The notes below the pieces were generated by a model that saw only the letters and a list, made by a program, of their open reading frames with translations, had not been told where the DNA came from and made no database searches. From the NCBI GenBank assembly GCA_963693305.1, contig OY855903.1, positions 28,131,955 through 28,195,954 of the forward strand: 64,000 bases of DNA, read 5' to 3'. Position numbers and translations under genes: made by a program. This document shows positions 36,086 to 49,400 of the stretch, one piece after another (the first letter of the stretch is position 1; each line of letters starts with the position of its first letter). This DNA is from Meandrina meandrites (Eukaryota > Cnidaria > Anthozoa > Scleractinia > Meandrinidae).

Positions 36086-36983
36086 ACCTGTTAAGCTTAA
36101 AGCGAGGCTCCACCGGAGTGCAGTGCATTCTGGTCAATGCGCAGAGCATTGTGGTCTGCTGAAAAGGAGGCTCCATCGCAGTGCAGAGCAAGCTTTCAAT
36201 AAAGACTTTCAATCTGTTAAAATTACCCTCATGTCTTTTGGGGCAGCAGCAGAGAAAGATTGATCCCCCGGAGGCATTTTGAGGATACACTTTAATAAAG
36301 TACGGTATTAGAATGACGAGTACAATGTGACTGTTTCCTATAACTGCAATTCAGTTACAGATCAACTTAGGTGCAAGTCCATCACACTTTAAGTAATGAA
36401 AGGAATCTTATTAAAATCAATGCGAAATTCAGTGGGGCATTGTAAGGAGTACAGTCTGGAATATAAAAAATAAGCCTGGCAGCAGAATTATGTAACTATT
36501 GTAATTTACAGAGCTGCAATGACGGCATACATATAAAGACATTTTATTAAGGATTTTGTTTGGTCATACAGTGAAGTCAATGCCACAAACACATTTCACA
36601 ACTGGTCTCTCTTGTCACATAAATCATACAAAAGATTTTTAAATTAACATACCTGGCATTGTGATTTAATTTGTCAGTAATTGTTATTAATACTAAAATG
36701 TATACTCCTGTTTGGTCAGTTGTACATGACAAAATCTATGTACTTACAAGGACCTTGGCTTTGAATAAACCATGTTTAAAAATACTTTAAATCAATACTT
36801 TAATTTACATGTACAGAGCCAAGAAATTACTTGAAGCACATGTAGTTCCAATACTTTTTCTCTGTGATATGTAGGTAAGATGTGTTGCTCCAGAAATCAT
36901 CCATGAACCCAATGGCAGGTCATTGTAGCTTGTGAGGGGTTGGACAGTGTCAAAAAACAACAGGGATAACATATTATTGTAAT

Positions 36984-36989
36984 TTTATT
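36984..36989 (-). terminator. Candidate EXOC2 polyadenylation signal
   Basis: AATAAA on the minus strand about 370 bp after the EXOC2 stop. Convergent with MGM101, whose signal lies at 34190. Confidence 0.45.
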
Positions 36990-37014
36990 GTGTAGTTCCA
37001 TTAACTATCCATAC

Positions 37015-37185
37015 CTCCCCCACGGAAGGGATTGTTCCTAGGGAGTCCCCCCCCTCCACCTCGCTGGAAATTCCAATTAAGCTACATTTCCCTAAACTTT
37101 TTGGCCTTTGAGACCCCTCCCCCCATCTCCAGGAATTTTCAATCCCTTCTGCAGGGGGATCATGGGCATTTTCTGTAAATTACAC
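37015..37185. repeat. Dispersed repeat also seen at 5036-5200
   Basis: Both contain TGGAAATTCCAATTAAGC followed by a TTTGAGA(T/C)CCCTCCCCCC block and TTCCCTTCTG-type ends. Same family in NKD intron and EXOC2 3' region. Confidence 0.7.
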
Positions 37186-37357
37186 ATTGTAATATTACAC
37201 TGGAATTTCTGGAAGGAGTATGGTGGGAGTCGTGGGGTTTCAAAAGCAAAAAAAAAAACAAACAAACTGTGGGTATTGATATTTTATAGAACAACACAAC
37301 TGTAAAAAATAATCTTTCATTGCTGTGCAATACTTCTGGATATTGCAATTGTTGTGG

Positions 37358-37442
37358 TCAAAGTTCCTCCATATCCACCTGGAAACACAGCAACTGGAAG
37401 CGCATGCGCCTTTTGAAAGTTGTCATCAATGCTTCTATTAAT
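37358..37442 (-). CDS. EXOC2: EXOC2 terminal exon
   Basis: Reads [20 protein letters not shown] then QVDMEEL and stop, matching the KF..M.LQL.CFQ C-terminus of Sec5. A longer open frame across the same bases reads differently and is out of phase. Confidence 0.88.
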
Positions 37443-40400
37443 CTGCAATGAAACGTCACAGCCTTGTAATGTACCAACCAAACAAAAGACTTGCTCTGCC
37501 AATTTGAATAAACGGCACGCAATGCATGCAGAAGCGATGACGTTTCACAAGGGGTCTGATAATTTTCAGGACATTTGTCAGAAAATTAAGGTAAATAAGA
37601 GTAGCTGACAACTTCTGTGCTGAATGACTGTTCAACAAAATACGATGCAAGGTCAAATGCTGTCTTGAAATTGCTTACAACTTTCATTTTAAAAGAATGG
37701 AAAGATTTCTGTTTACTAAATCTTATAGAACGCATCAAATATAATTTGTCTCTTTCGTTTATACTTTACATTAGTCTTTTCTACCTGCCCAGGAGTATTT
37801 TGCTTTGAGTTCTACGCGACGATTTCTTGTTGAGTTGACTTGATTTCTTTTCCCAGTCCTATTCGGCTCTAGAAAGATCGGTCGATCGCAACAGACAACA
37901 GATCCCGTCCACTCGCATGATGACATTAAACGATGACATGACGTCATCACCTAAAAATGACCTAGCTATACTGTGACCTAGCCGGTCAGACACTAAAGCT
38001 TCATGTAACTATGGTTACATGAGGTTAACATGTGTGTTACTGTAGGTGCAGAAAGAACACCATGACACTTACCTTTTATCTGAATCCTTAGTTATCCCTG
38101 GCACCTTTTTGAATGTTGCTTGAAACAGGTCTCTGAAGTGAAATACATAAATTACCTGTCACTCACATCATTAAGTCTTGCCCCACCCAATCTTTATTTG
38201 TGGTCAACTAGGCAATCAATATATCCATTGGTGTTTAATTTGGAGTCAACTAGTCAATCAATATATCCATTGGTGTTTAATTTGGAGTCAACTAGTCAAT
38301 CAATATATCCATATTTGGTATTTAATTTGGAGTCAATTAGTCAATCAGTATATCCATTGGCGTTTAATATATTTAGACAATGCCGGCAGTGTGTACATAC
38401 CTGGCATGCTGTGAAAGATATGCAGCTAATGCTTCCTGGAAAGCTCGTGCTTCCAAGTGCGCCTAAAGAAGAACTTTGTCAGTTTATTTGTTTAAATTGT
38501 CATTCAATTGTCACTGTCCACAGACCAAACTGAACTGTGTCATTTATGGCTCAGAGATCTTCATTTACTGTTGTACAAGAGCAGAATGATGCTAACTGCT
38601 GTATGTAGATTTGACTGAATGCAGACGACAAGCTAAGGTGAACACTTAGTCTGAGAAGTTTGGTAAAAATTATTAACAACATACTAAGTCAAGTGATATC
38701 AATTTTGTGTACATGCATATGCCCTAGCGGAAGTGTGGAACTGGAATTAAAATGCATTTTTAAAGCCTCAAAGTGTATTTCCTACTGAAATATTAGTGTT
38801 TCTGGGACAACTAATCCCAATAACATGACAAGTACTAGTAACGGTTTCATAATATTAGCACTTGCAAGGCTCACCGTGACAGCACCAGCTGAAGTGAATG
38901 TCTTGACACCAGAAATAAGCCTGCAAAACTCATCTACCAACATGTCAGTCAGACGGGACAGCACCTGACTTAGTAACTCTTCTGACACAGCAAACACCTG
39001 ACACAAATATCAACAATTCAGCTTAAAGACTATGGCAGATAGAAAGTCTGCTCATAGACTGATCAGTTTACTTATAGTAAAAATTAATAATATCCAGAGA
39101 TGGACTAAATAGAATAAACACCTGATATGATAATACAAATGTACAATACAAATTTTATTAACACTTCCCTGAGGGGCTTTTTGGCATTGATGTTAATCAT
39201 CATTTCATTTCATTTTATTAAATCCACCCTTAAGAGAGAGATAAATAGTTAGACACAAAAATATTTGGAAGTGACACTAAATTACAAGATGTTGGGGAGC
39301 AGGGGTGGCGCAGTGGTGAGAGCGCTTGCCTCCCACCAATGTGGCCCGGGTTTCATTCCGGCCCGGTATCATATGTGGGTTGAGTTTGTTGTTGGTTCTC
39401 GTCCTTGCTCCGAGGGTTTTTGCTCCGGGTTCTCCGGTTTTCCTCCCTCCATAAAAACTAACACTTCGAAATTCCAATTCGATCGGGAATACACGGCCCC
39501 ACAAACTTTTAGCTTTAAATACTACCGTGTCTAAATAAAGGTAATTTATTTTATTTTATTTTATAATAACCACAGTGCCAGCAGGGAAATACAGAGCCTA
39601 TTGTGCAATATATTCACCTGATATTTTGCCAACTGATAAGCAAGTGCTCCCCATTTTGTTGGTTTATGAAATGCTAATCAATCAATCAGTTGATTGATCA
39701 ATCAATCAATCGGCCAATCAAATAATTCAGATTTTTTACAACACTCCTGAGTGTACAAGAGAGCCAAACTTGAAAACTTGTGGCTTGCAGAAGTTTTTTT
39801 TCTGGTTATTTTGACCATCTTGTAATTTAGTGTCATTCCTACTGAGTTCAAGCCATTTGCTTAGTACTGTGTATTTAGTTCTAGAAAATCAAATAAGAAA
39901 CTGTTGGTTTTCCTTTGAATAAGGTATATTTTGGACACTCTTAAGAACAGTGGAATACCTACAAATGAGTTGTGATACTTCTCTTTAAAACTATTAACAC
40001 TGAATGACTGGTCCCAAGGGAAACAGTGAATGTTGTTTCCTGAGGTGGCACCAAAGGCAACATAGAGATTTAACGAAATAAAAAAAAAACTTACAACATT
40101 AAGTGGACTGTTGCCTGTTGAGAGACTGGCAAACACATACTCACCTGTGCATGTACAGTGACTAGGTTCATAATGACCTCTTTAACATAACTGCGTACAT
40201 CTGCCACAAACAAAGAATATTTTTTTCATGAATTTAAAAATGTTAGTTACCTGCATCTCTGAAGAAATGGGCAATCTTATCATTATAGGTCAAGGGTAAA
40301 GAAATGCTAAATCTGCATTGGGCTTAAAGTGTCCAATACAGCCAAAGATATATTATTATCCCAGTTCCAGCAGCATTAAAAGAGTAAAGAGTATTTTTAA

Positions 40401-43400
40401 CTTCCCCATGAATGGGATGGTAGCCCATCATAGGGTTCCCCTCCCCCCCCCCCCCCCCCACCCACTGTCCAAGCACTATATTTGCCAGTAGCCATTTATA
40501 CACCTGGGTGGAGGTAGAGGTACTGTCCGATTTAACTGTCTTGCCCAAGAGGGCAATGACGTCAGCCAAGGCTTGAACTTATACTGCTCAAACTGGAGAA
40601 TAGCATGCATATGCTAAAGCATAATCTCACTTCCTTGTTGTTGAATGTTACCTTTTGGAGGAAGACAGTTGTGCCATTTAAAGTCACCCATTGTCAGCCC
40701 AGGCTCCACATATGCTAGCAGTGGCTCTGCTTTTTGTTCAATATATGCATCAAAGATTTTTCCTTCCAAATCACACAACTCACTGGTAAGATCCTGAAAA
40801 TAATGAATTGCACCTTACCAAATGAAAAATAACTACAAAGAAAACACAGTTGAGCTCTAGAAAAAACTGTCATCAGTAAAACAATGAAATTAATCAAAGA
40901 ATAGAGTATGAAATGACTAGATAGCACAATTTAGAATTGTTAATAAGAGTCTGGGATTGTGACAGTACAACGAATATAATAAAAACATAGGCACGCTAAG
41001 CGTGCAGGAGTTATTTTTTCAATTGATTGGGTTCCTTGGGGTAAGACTGGGTGTTAGTCCTGTTGGGATGGTTGAGCTATTTGTGCATGGTGCATCACTA
41101 ACTACATAGCCCCTTGCTACAGCTAAGAGGCATTTTTTGAAAAAAAAAAATGTTGCAGACAAAATAATTTTTACGTGCAATTTGTTACGTCAAAACTGTT
41201 TCGTTCAATAGTAAATTTTTATCATTTAGAAAAAACAAGAACTAATTTAATTGTCAAAATGTCACGAAATGGCTTATTCTGTTAGCGCTTATTTTGTTGC
41301 TAGCTTTTTTACAACCGTAACGCGATACTTTTGTGTTTTTGTCAAACACTGTAAAACGATACCTTTGTTTTTTAAAACGCATGTAACATGACACTTTTGT
41401 TTATCTCACTTTTGTAATATGACACTTTTGTTTTTCTTGAAAACACCATGTCTCCATTGAGTAATCGAAAAGTAATAAACGAAGTAATAAACGAATCAAA
41501 TCAAAAACTATATTTTTAGGAAAGCTTTTAAAGTGTAGTACACCTGGAGTATTTATTTCCTGTCGTAAATATAAATTTTCATTCAACAAACAGGAACAAG
41601 AACTAATTAATTTTAGTTATCAAACTGTCACGGAATGACATGCTCTTATTTTAGCCTGTTGCCGCTATCGATCTTAGTTAATTTTAAAACCAAAACCATT
41701 TTAAAGTCAGTACCCATACCGGTTAATTAAATGTCTAAACGTGGTGTGTTTAAGGTATAAACATAAACGCTACTTGCCCAAGAGTCAGCTAATCGCCGGA
41801 GCAAGACGCTTAAGAGACTAATTAAATTAATTGCGGTTTTCAGTTGGCGACATGGAGTCTCAAGCAGTATTAAATTTAAGAAGTTTCCTTGTCACAAACT
41901 CTTAAAACAAGAGACCACAACACACTCTGAAGAAGATTCCTTACCATTTTTATGACACAGTACTAACATCACAATGAGAACATTATTCTTCAAATCTGCT
42001 TTGTGCAACTGCTTTATGCAATTTCTACTACGGTCAGCGAAACTAGCCCGTCCTAAAGGAACGCTTGAATAACAATTTAGTGTTGGGTCTTTTGCTGGCG
42101 GCGTGTGCGTTGTAAGCAGGCGAGCATTTCAATTCCGGGGTTAATTCACAACTCACTGATTCCACCTCCTACAAATCGAAAATCTTCAAATGAAATCGCT
42201 CGCTTACAACTGTGTCAGATTACTTCCCCTTTATAAACTGCAATTTGATTGGTTCTGATAGTACCTCAAACCTGATTGGTGTGAGATACAAGCATACTCC
42301 ACTGACTACACGGTCCAGCACGCAGACTAAGAGTTATTTTTTTGAAAAAATAACTCAAAAAGCTTGTTACCTTTTTTAGCTTGTCAGTGATAGGGTAGTC
42401 ATTGTTCCTAAAGCTGTCCACCAGTTTTGGAAGAACATTGTTTCTTGCATATCGACAATTGTTGAGCACAATCAGTAACCTTTCATCCTGGCAAAGACAA
42501 CACATTTTTAGCATAGCATAATAAAAACCGGTGTGTCATGCATTAGAGCACAAACATTTGAAATTCATAGTCAATATCAATACATTCATGTTTCCATAAA
42601 CCACTTAAAGACATGACGAATTTCTGCTAAATAATTGATTGTCAATGGGCCTTTTTTATGATATGCTGATTATTTATTAAAATTACAAAAAATTCTGGAA
42701 TATGATTAGGTATCAACTGACCTTACAATACACTGATAGACACATGTCTCATAAACCATTCCAAAATTATTGGACAGTACAGTACACATCATTAACATGC
42801 AGAGTGAGTTCATTTTCTCATGAATCTCAGACCAAACCAAACTGTAGTACTTTTATAATGCATATTTTGTGTTAACTAGGACCTTGTGTGTCATGCCATT
42901 CACTCTGCTTTTGTACTGCTTCACCAATTTTTTTGTATTTTAATGGTTTTCATTGTTTTTTGCAACATGGACATAAAATTAATTACAACTCTAATATTAC
43001 AACACCTTCTAACAAGATCCATGTGCCGCTATATGTTAACTGCTTGCTTGAATTGCTTGCCGCTAAGTAATTCTAAACCGTCTTTAAAAGTTTTTCTAGC
43101 CAAGATTAAAATAGTTTATGACATAGAGCGACAAATAGCAGCAAAAAATAATAAGCTGACTAAACATTACAAAAAATAAGAAAACCTTTTAACTCATGTT
43201 CGCATCTAAAATTCTAATTTATTATGTCGTTTCTTGAATCCCCATTTGTACTGCTTCATCCTTGTGATTTCTAAGTTTTGTCATAGGCAGTAGTTTTGAC
43301 CAATTTTGATGAAAATAGCTTGTTACAGCACCCAACCAGTATCTGGGAGGCCATGGTTTTGATTCCCGTCAGGGACTCAGATTTTTTCCTTGTCCCATGC

Positions 43401-46400
43401 TCGTGACAGATGACCACTTGATCTTTACCGTTGCTTAAATTGTCTGGACGGTAGTACAGATCACAGCAAAATGGCAAATTTACTGTCTTATTTAACATTC
43501 CAGCTAGTTGTAAAAGAACAATAAGGGAACTAAACAAAGTTAAATTGGGCCAGACGATAGTTTGAGGACTGTTCTCTTGAGTACCAGATTTTTTTTGGCT
43601 AAATTTCAGTGGCACATTCTTTCATTCACATTCTTGGGTTTCGAAGTTGCATGCCTTGGTAAATAATCATATGCCAGAAACGAGTCATTCATCTAAAAGT
43701 AAATGTTTCCATGAGGAAAAACATGCTCTCAAAACCCTTTATTATAATAATTGCATAAGTTATGGTGTGAAGAAACTCACAATAACAGGGGCAGTGTCCT
43801 CCATTGATAAAGATGATCTTTCCAAGTTGTCCTGAGACCCACTGTCACTACTACCCTGTGGACCAGACCTGCTCAATAGAGAGAAGGAAACAGACCTACT
43901 GTCACTACTACCCTGTGGACCACACCTGCTCAATAGAGAGAAGGAAACAGACCTACTGTCACTACTACCCTGTGGATCAGACCTGCTCAATAGAGAGAAG
44001 GAAACAGACCTACTGTCACTACTACCCTGTGGATCAGACCTGCTCAATAGAGAGAAGGAAACAGACCTACTGTCACTACTACCCTGTGGACCAGACCTGC
44101 TCAATAGAGAGAAGGAAACAGACCTACTGTCACTACTACCCTGTGGACCACACCTGCTCAATAGAGAGAAGGAAACAGACCTACTGTCACTACTACCCTG
44201 TGGACCACACCTGCTCAATAGAGAGAAGGAAACAGACCTACTGTCACTACTACCCTGTGGACCAGACCTGCTCAATAGAGAGAAGGAAACAGACCTACTG
44301 TCACTACTACCCTGTGGACCACACCTGCTCAATAGAGAGAAGGAAACAGACCTACTGTCACTACTACCCTGTGGACCAGACCTGCTCAATAGAGAGAAGG
44401 AAACAGACCTACTGTCACTACTACCCTGTGGACCAGACCTGCTCAATAGAGAGAAGGAAACAGACCTACTGTCACTACTACCCTGTGGACCACACCTGCT
44501 CAATAGAGAGAAGGAAACAGACCTACTGTCACTACTACCCTGTGGATCAGACCTGCTCAATAGAGAGAAGGAAACAGACCTACTGTCACTACTACCCTGT
44601 GGACCAGACCTGCTCAATAGAGAGAAGGAAACAGACCTACTGTCACTACTACCCTGTGGACCACACCTGCTCAATAGAGAGAAGGAAACAGACCTACTGT
44701 CACTACTACCCTGTGGATCAGACCTGCTCAATAGAGAGAAGGAAACAGACCTACTGTCACTACTACCCTGTGGACCAGACCTGCTCAATAGAGAGAAGGA
44801 AACAGACCTACTGTCACTACTACCCTGTGGACCACACCTGCTCAATAGAGAGAAGGAAACAGACCTACTGTCACTACTACCCTGTGGACCAGACCTGCTC
44901 AATAGAGAGAAGGAAACAGACCTACTGTCACTACTACCCTGTGGACCACACCTGCTCAATAGAGAGAAGGAAACAGACCTACTGTCACTACTACCCTGTG
45001 GATCAGACCTGCTCAATAGAGAGAAGGAAACAGACCTACTGTCACTACTACCCTGTGGACCAGACCTGCTCAATAGAGAGAAGGAAACAGACCTACTGTC
45101 ACTACTACCCTGTGGACCACACCTGCTCAATAGAGAGAAGGAAACAGACCTACTGTCACTACTACCCTGTGGACCACACCTGCTCAATAGAGAGAAGGAA
45201 ACAGACCTACTGTCACTACTACCCTGTGGATCAGACCTGCTCAATAGAGAGAAGGAAACAGACCTACTGTCACTACTACCCTGTGGACCAGACCTGCTCA
45301 ATAGAGAGAAGGAAACAGACCTACTGTCACTACTACCCTGTGGACCACACCTGCTCAATAGAGAGAAGGAAACAGACCTACTGTCACTACTACCCTGTGG
45401 ACCAGACCTGCTCAATAGAGAGAAGGAAACAGACCTACTGTCACTACTACCCTGTGGACCAGACCTGCTCAATAGAGAGAAGGAAACAGACCTACTGTCA
45501 CTACTACCCTGTGGACCACACCTGCTCAATAGAGAGAAGGAAACAGACCTACTGTCACTACTACCCTGTGGACCAGACCTGCTCAATAGAGAGAAGGAAA
45601 CAGACCTACTGTCACTACTACCCTGTGGACCAGACCTGCTCAATAGAGAGAAGGAAACAGACCTACTGTCACTACTACCCTGTGGACCAGATCTGCTCAA
45701 TAGAGAGAAGGAAACAGACCTACTGTCACTACTACCCTGTGGACCACACCTGCTCAATAGAGAGAAGGAAACAGACCTACTGTCACTACTACCCTGTGGA
45801 CCAGATCTGCTCAATAGAGAGAAGGAAACAGACCTACTGTCACTACTACCCTGTGGACCAGATCTGCTCAATAGAGAGAAGGAAACAGACCTACTGTCAC
45901 TACTACCCTGTGGACCAGACCTGCTCAATAGAGAGAAGGAAACAGACCTACTGTCACTACTACCCTGTGGACCAGATCTGCTCAATAGAGAGAAGGAAAC
46001 AGACCTACTGTCACTACTACCCTGTGGACCAGATCTGCTCAATAGAGAGAAGGAAACAGACCTACTGTCACTACTACCCTGTGGATCACACCTGTTCGGT
46101 GTGTGGGAGGACCAAAACGTAACTCTTAGATGCCACTGTCATGAATAGCAACACAAATGTATGCCAGGCTGCAAATGATGACAAGAAATGACTGATCATT
46201 TCAGAAAAAGAAGAAATAGTTCACTTTAGACGTTTAGTTAGATATCACAAGCAGATAAAGATTGTTATAAAATTCCTTTTTTTGTCATATCTAATGCGTC
46301 AGTCACCACGCTGCATTTTATGTAGGTTACGCCAAAAATCTTCAGCATGGATTTCAAAACTTTGCGGCGTACTGGCGTATGATCGTAGTCAGCGTGTTTT

Positions 46401-49400
46401 TACTGGCGTACAGATGACTTAACTTATATTAGAATAACAAAGAACACTGTTCTTGGCGTAGACTTTTTAAACCTTGGTATATCTCCAGCGTTGGATGTAC
46501 ATGGAATGCACCCTGGGTCAGTCATAATGGGGCAAATTGTTCGAAGGGCAGATAACACTTTCTGTTAATAATTACTGATCCTCCTAACATCCTATAGTTC
46601 TCTATCTGCAATATATCTAATATTGCAGCCAAGCACCAAAACATCAATGTAGAAGCGGCTGAAATTGTCAATGTAATGCAGAGGGAGAAAAATAGAGTTT
46701 TAGGAGGGTCAATAATTATAATAGATAATTACTTTGGTTCACACCATTATTGGCTATATTGCAGGTGGCCTCATGTGCCCGCAATATCCCCAGTAATGCT
46801 GTGAATGTCAGTAATTGTCCACTGGATACTGATACAACCAATGCATAAAATTATCCACCCTTTGAACAACTGACTAATTATTGTCTTGTGTACAATGGGT
46901 CGTGTAACTGGATAAACATATGCTGCGTTTGGTAAATTTGTGAAGTTTTTACAAGAAAAGGGAATTGTATCCTGAATGTGACACAAGCAATAAACATGAC
47001 ATTTACCATTCATTGAGCAAACACTTACAATGAAACTTTGTCTGATTCCTGGTCAGGTTGAAAGGCTAAATGTTGAAGACACTCAATGAATGCCTGAAAT
47101 TTGACAAACAATATCACCAGTTTATGAAAACAATTAATATGACCACAAAAATAATAATACAAAAAAGACAAAACCTAGTTAACTAAGTCACTCATAAACA
47201 GCAGGGAACAGGTATCCTGGGATTGCATGTGTCATCATCATCGCCGTGTTGGCAGAACTTTCTTCCCTGGTTTGTTCCATACAAAAAAGAAAAACCAGTC
47301 CAGTTATAAACAAACCTGGAACATGTCCTTGAAAAGATCAACAGCACTTGTCTTCAGCTGTAGATTCTACAAGGAAGAAAGATATTTGATAAAAGTAATA
47401 ATATGTACTTAGTAATCTACTACAGAATTAGATTGTTGACAATCAGTTTCACTTGTATAGTAGGAAAACAAATGAAGGGGAAAAAGCTTAGCCTGAGCTT
47501 GCTTTGTACAGTAGGAGATAAAAATCATACAGTCAACTTGATTGAAATTTATTTATTTAATTATCAACTACTTTAACCCATTGACAACTGCAGTTTTTCC
47601 AAAAAAACAACACATTTTAAGAAAATTTTTGACATTTTTCTGATTATTTATGAGCTAAATTAGTCCCAAACTACTTAAAACAACATCTGCAACATGAAAA
47701 CGTGCCTTGCATTTCACCATGGGTACGAATCAAAATTTTGAGACTACACTACACCACCTCTTTCAACGTTCGTTTTATTTTTTTCATTTTTTCTCCCTTT
47801 TTGCTTTTTCTCTTCTCTTCCCTTTTTGCTGTAGTTGGTGAGCTTCCAACAGGCTTGCTTTCAGTTAAAAAAATTCAGATAAAACATCATTCAGACGGGA
47901 AATTCATGCTGTCGTGGGTGGTTTGGGGCATTTCAGGTGTCAATGCATTAAAGCAATATAAACAGCAATTACTTTTTAATTAACTTAATTTCACACCATA
48001 AGCTTTTCTCGCTTAAATGGTAAACAATGTAAATCATGACAAAAACCAGGTTATATTTTTTTGCAAATTTGCAACTGGAAATGATAAAAATCTTTCGGAT
48101 GTACAAAGAAATAGCAATGTCAGTTTGGCCACGGCAAGTGAAGTAAAATACAACTTGGAGATTTGATAGTCCCAATTACCTTTTGTTTATCCGTGTCTCC
48201 AGTCATGGCCATTTCCCTTAGCATATGAAGTGTTTCCATGACAATGTTCTCAAACATCAGTGGCTGCAATGTACATGTATTGAATACACATAAATGTAGA
48301 GTATGTATAAAAGTCATAGGCTCTACAGAGCTGACTTGTAAATGACAAGGAACTATTAAACATAGTTAAAGTGTTTAAGCAAAATTACTCCCTAAACCAG
48401 GGGTTTCAATAAAATCTGAAGTAGGCAGCTAGTTCGAATAGAGTAGCCGACTGCATCAACAAGGTTTGAAAGGATCTTTCTCTAGTTTCTCCAATTTACG
48501 GGAAAAAGTAGCCGACTTCGCCGAGCAAAGTAGCCGACACTTTTCGTCGGCCGTCGGTGCTTATTGAAAGCACTGCTAAACCTATCAAATATACATGCAA
48601 GCCCTATGCAGATGGGCTCACATCAGAGGCATATGGAATCTAGTGTAACTACCAGTATTAACATTGGTAATCACAGTAGAATTAGTATTTTACACATTAC
48701 TCCAGTATGACTAAGAATCATGCCACTTAGGTCCTATGATTTATTTGTATCACATTGTATTTACTCCCAAGACTACAATGTAGGACAGTGATATTGACTA
48801 TACATGATTTGGTTGTAGGTCTAAAACTGTTGTTTCTTGGAAGCAAATTAGGCTGTGGAGCTGTTTTGCAAGCATCAGTTGCTAAATAAACAGCCTAGAG
48901 TGTTATGCGGTTTGTATTGAAGCCACCCTTACCTAACGGGTGCCTGATGAGTTACACAGTATTTCGTTACCTGAACACGAATGCTAATTGAGTAAGATTA
49001 ACATGGAGTTGACAAGCAAGGGAAGACTGCATGCATACTTTAAACTTTGAAAGGGCCAAAAGAATTACTTCCCTTTGAGGATCTATCATAGATTTCTGGT
49101 GAAAAGGTGAGGTGTGGCCTAAAGGAATGGAAAGCAGAGTTCACAAAGTATGTACCACAATGATGAAGGTGGACAGAAGCCACAGAGAATCTAGTACCCT
49201 TTTTTATAGTAGTATATCATTTGATAAAGAACCTGTGTAGCGTGATTTCTATATTGATGTCCATTACATATTAGCAATTTCAGCCTGTTGCCAAAAATCA
49301 CGGGATCTTATATGTGGATTTTTACTGCATCCACCTTGTGCATATGGTGCACAGTCTTTGCAAAATGCCAATCTTTTTCTTTCTCCATTTAAGACAAGAT

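Noticed and set aside
37317..37502. Minus-strand frame reading [15 protein letters not shown]
   Set aside because: It overlaps the EXOC2 last exon out of phase. The in-phase reading matches the Sec5 C-terminus and stops at 37358.
43861..46091. CRISPR-like array
   Set aside because: Units are contiguous with no unique spacers, in an animal genome, inside an EXOC2 exon.
43804..46122. 772-codon plus-strand frame and 760-codon minus-strand frame as independent repetitive protein genes
   Set aside because: Both arise from a stop-free 57-bp satellite. The minus-strand frame is explained as EXOC2 exon 20, and the plus-strand frame has no gene structure around it.
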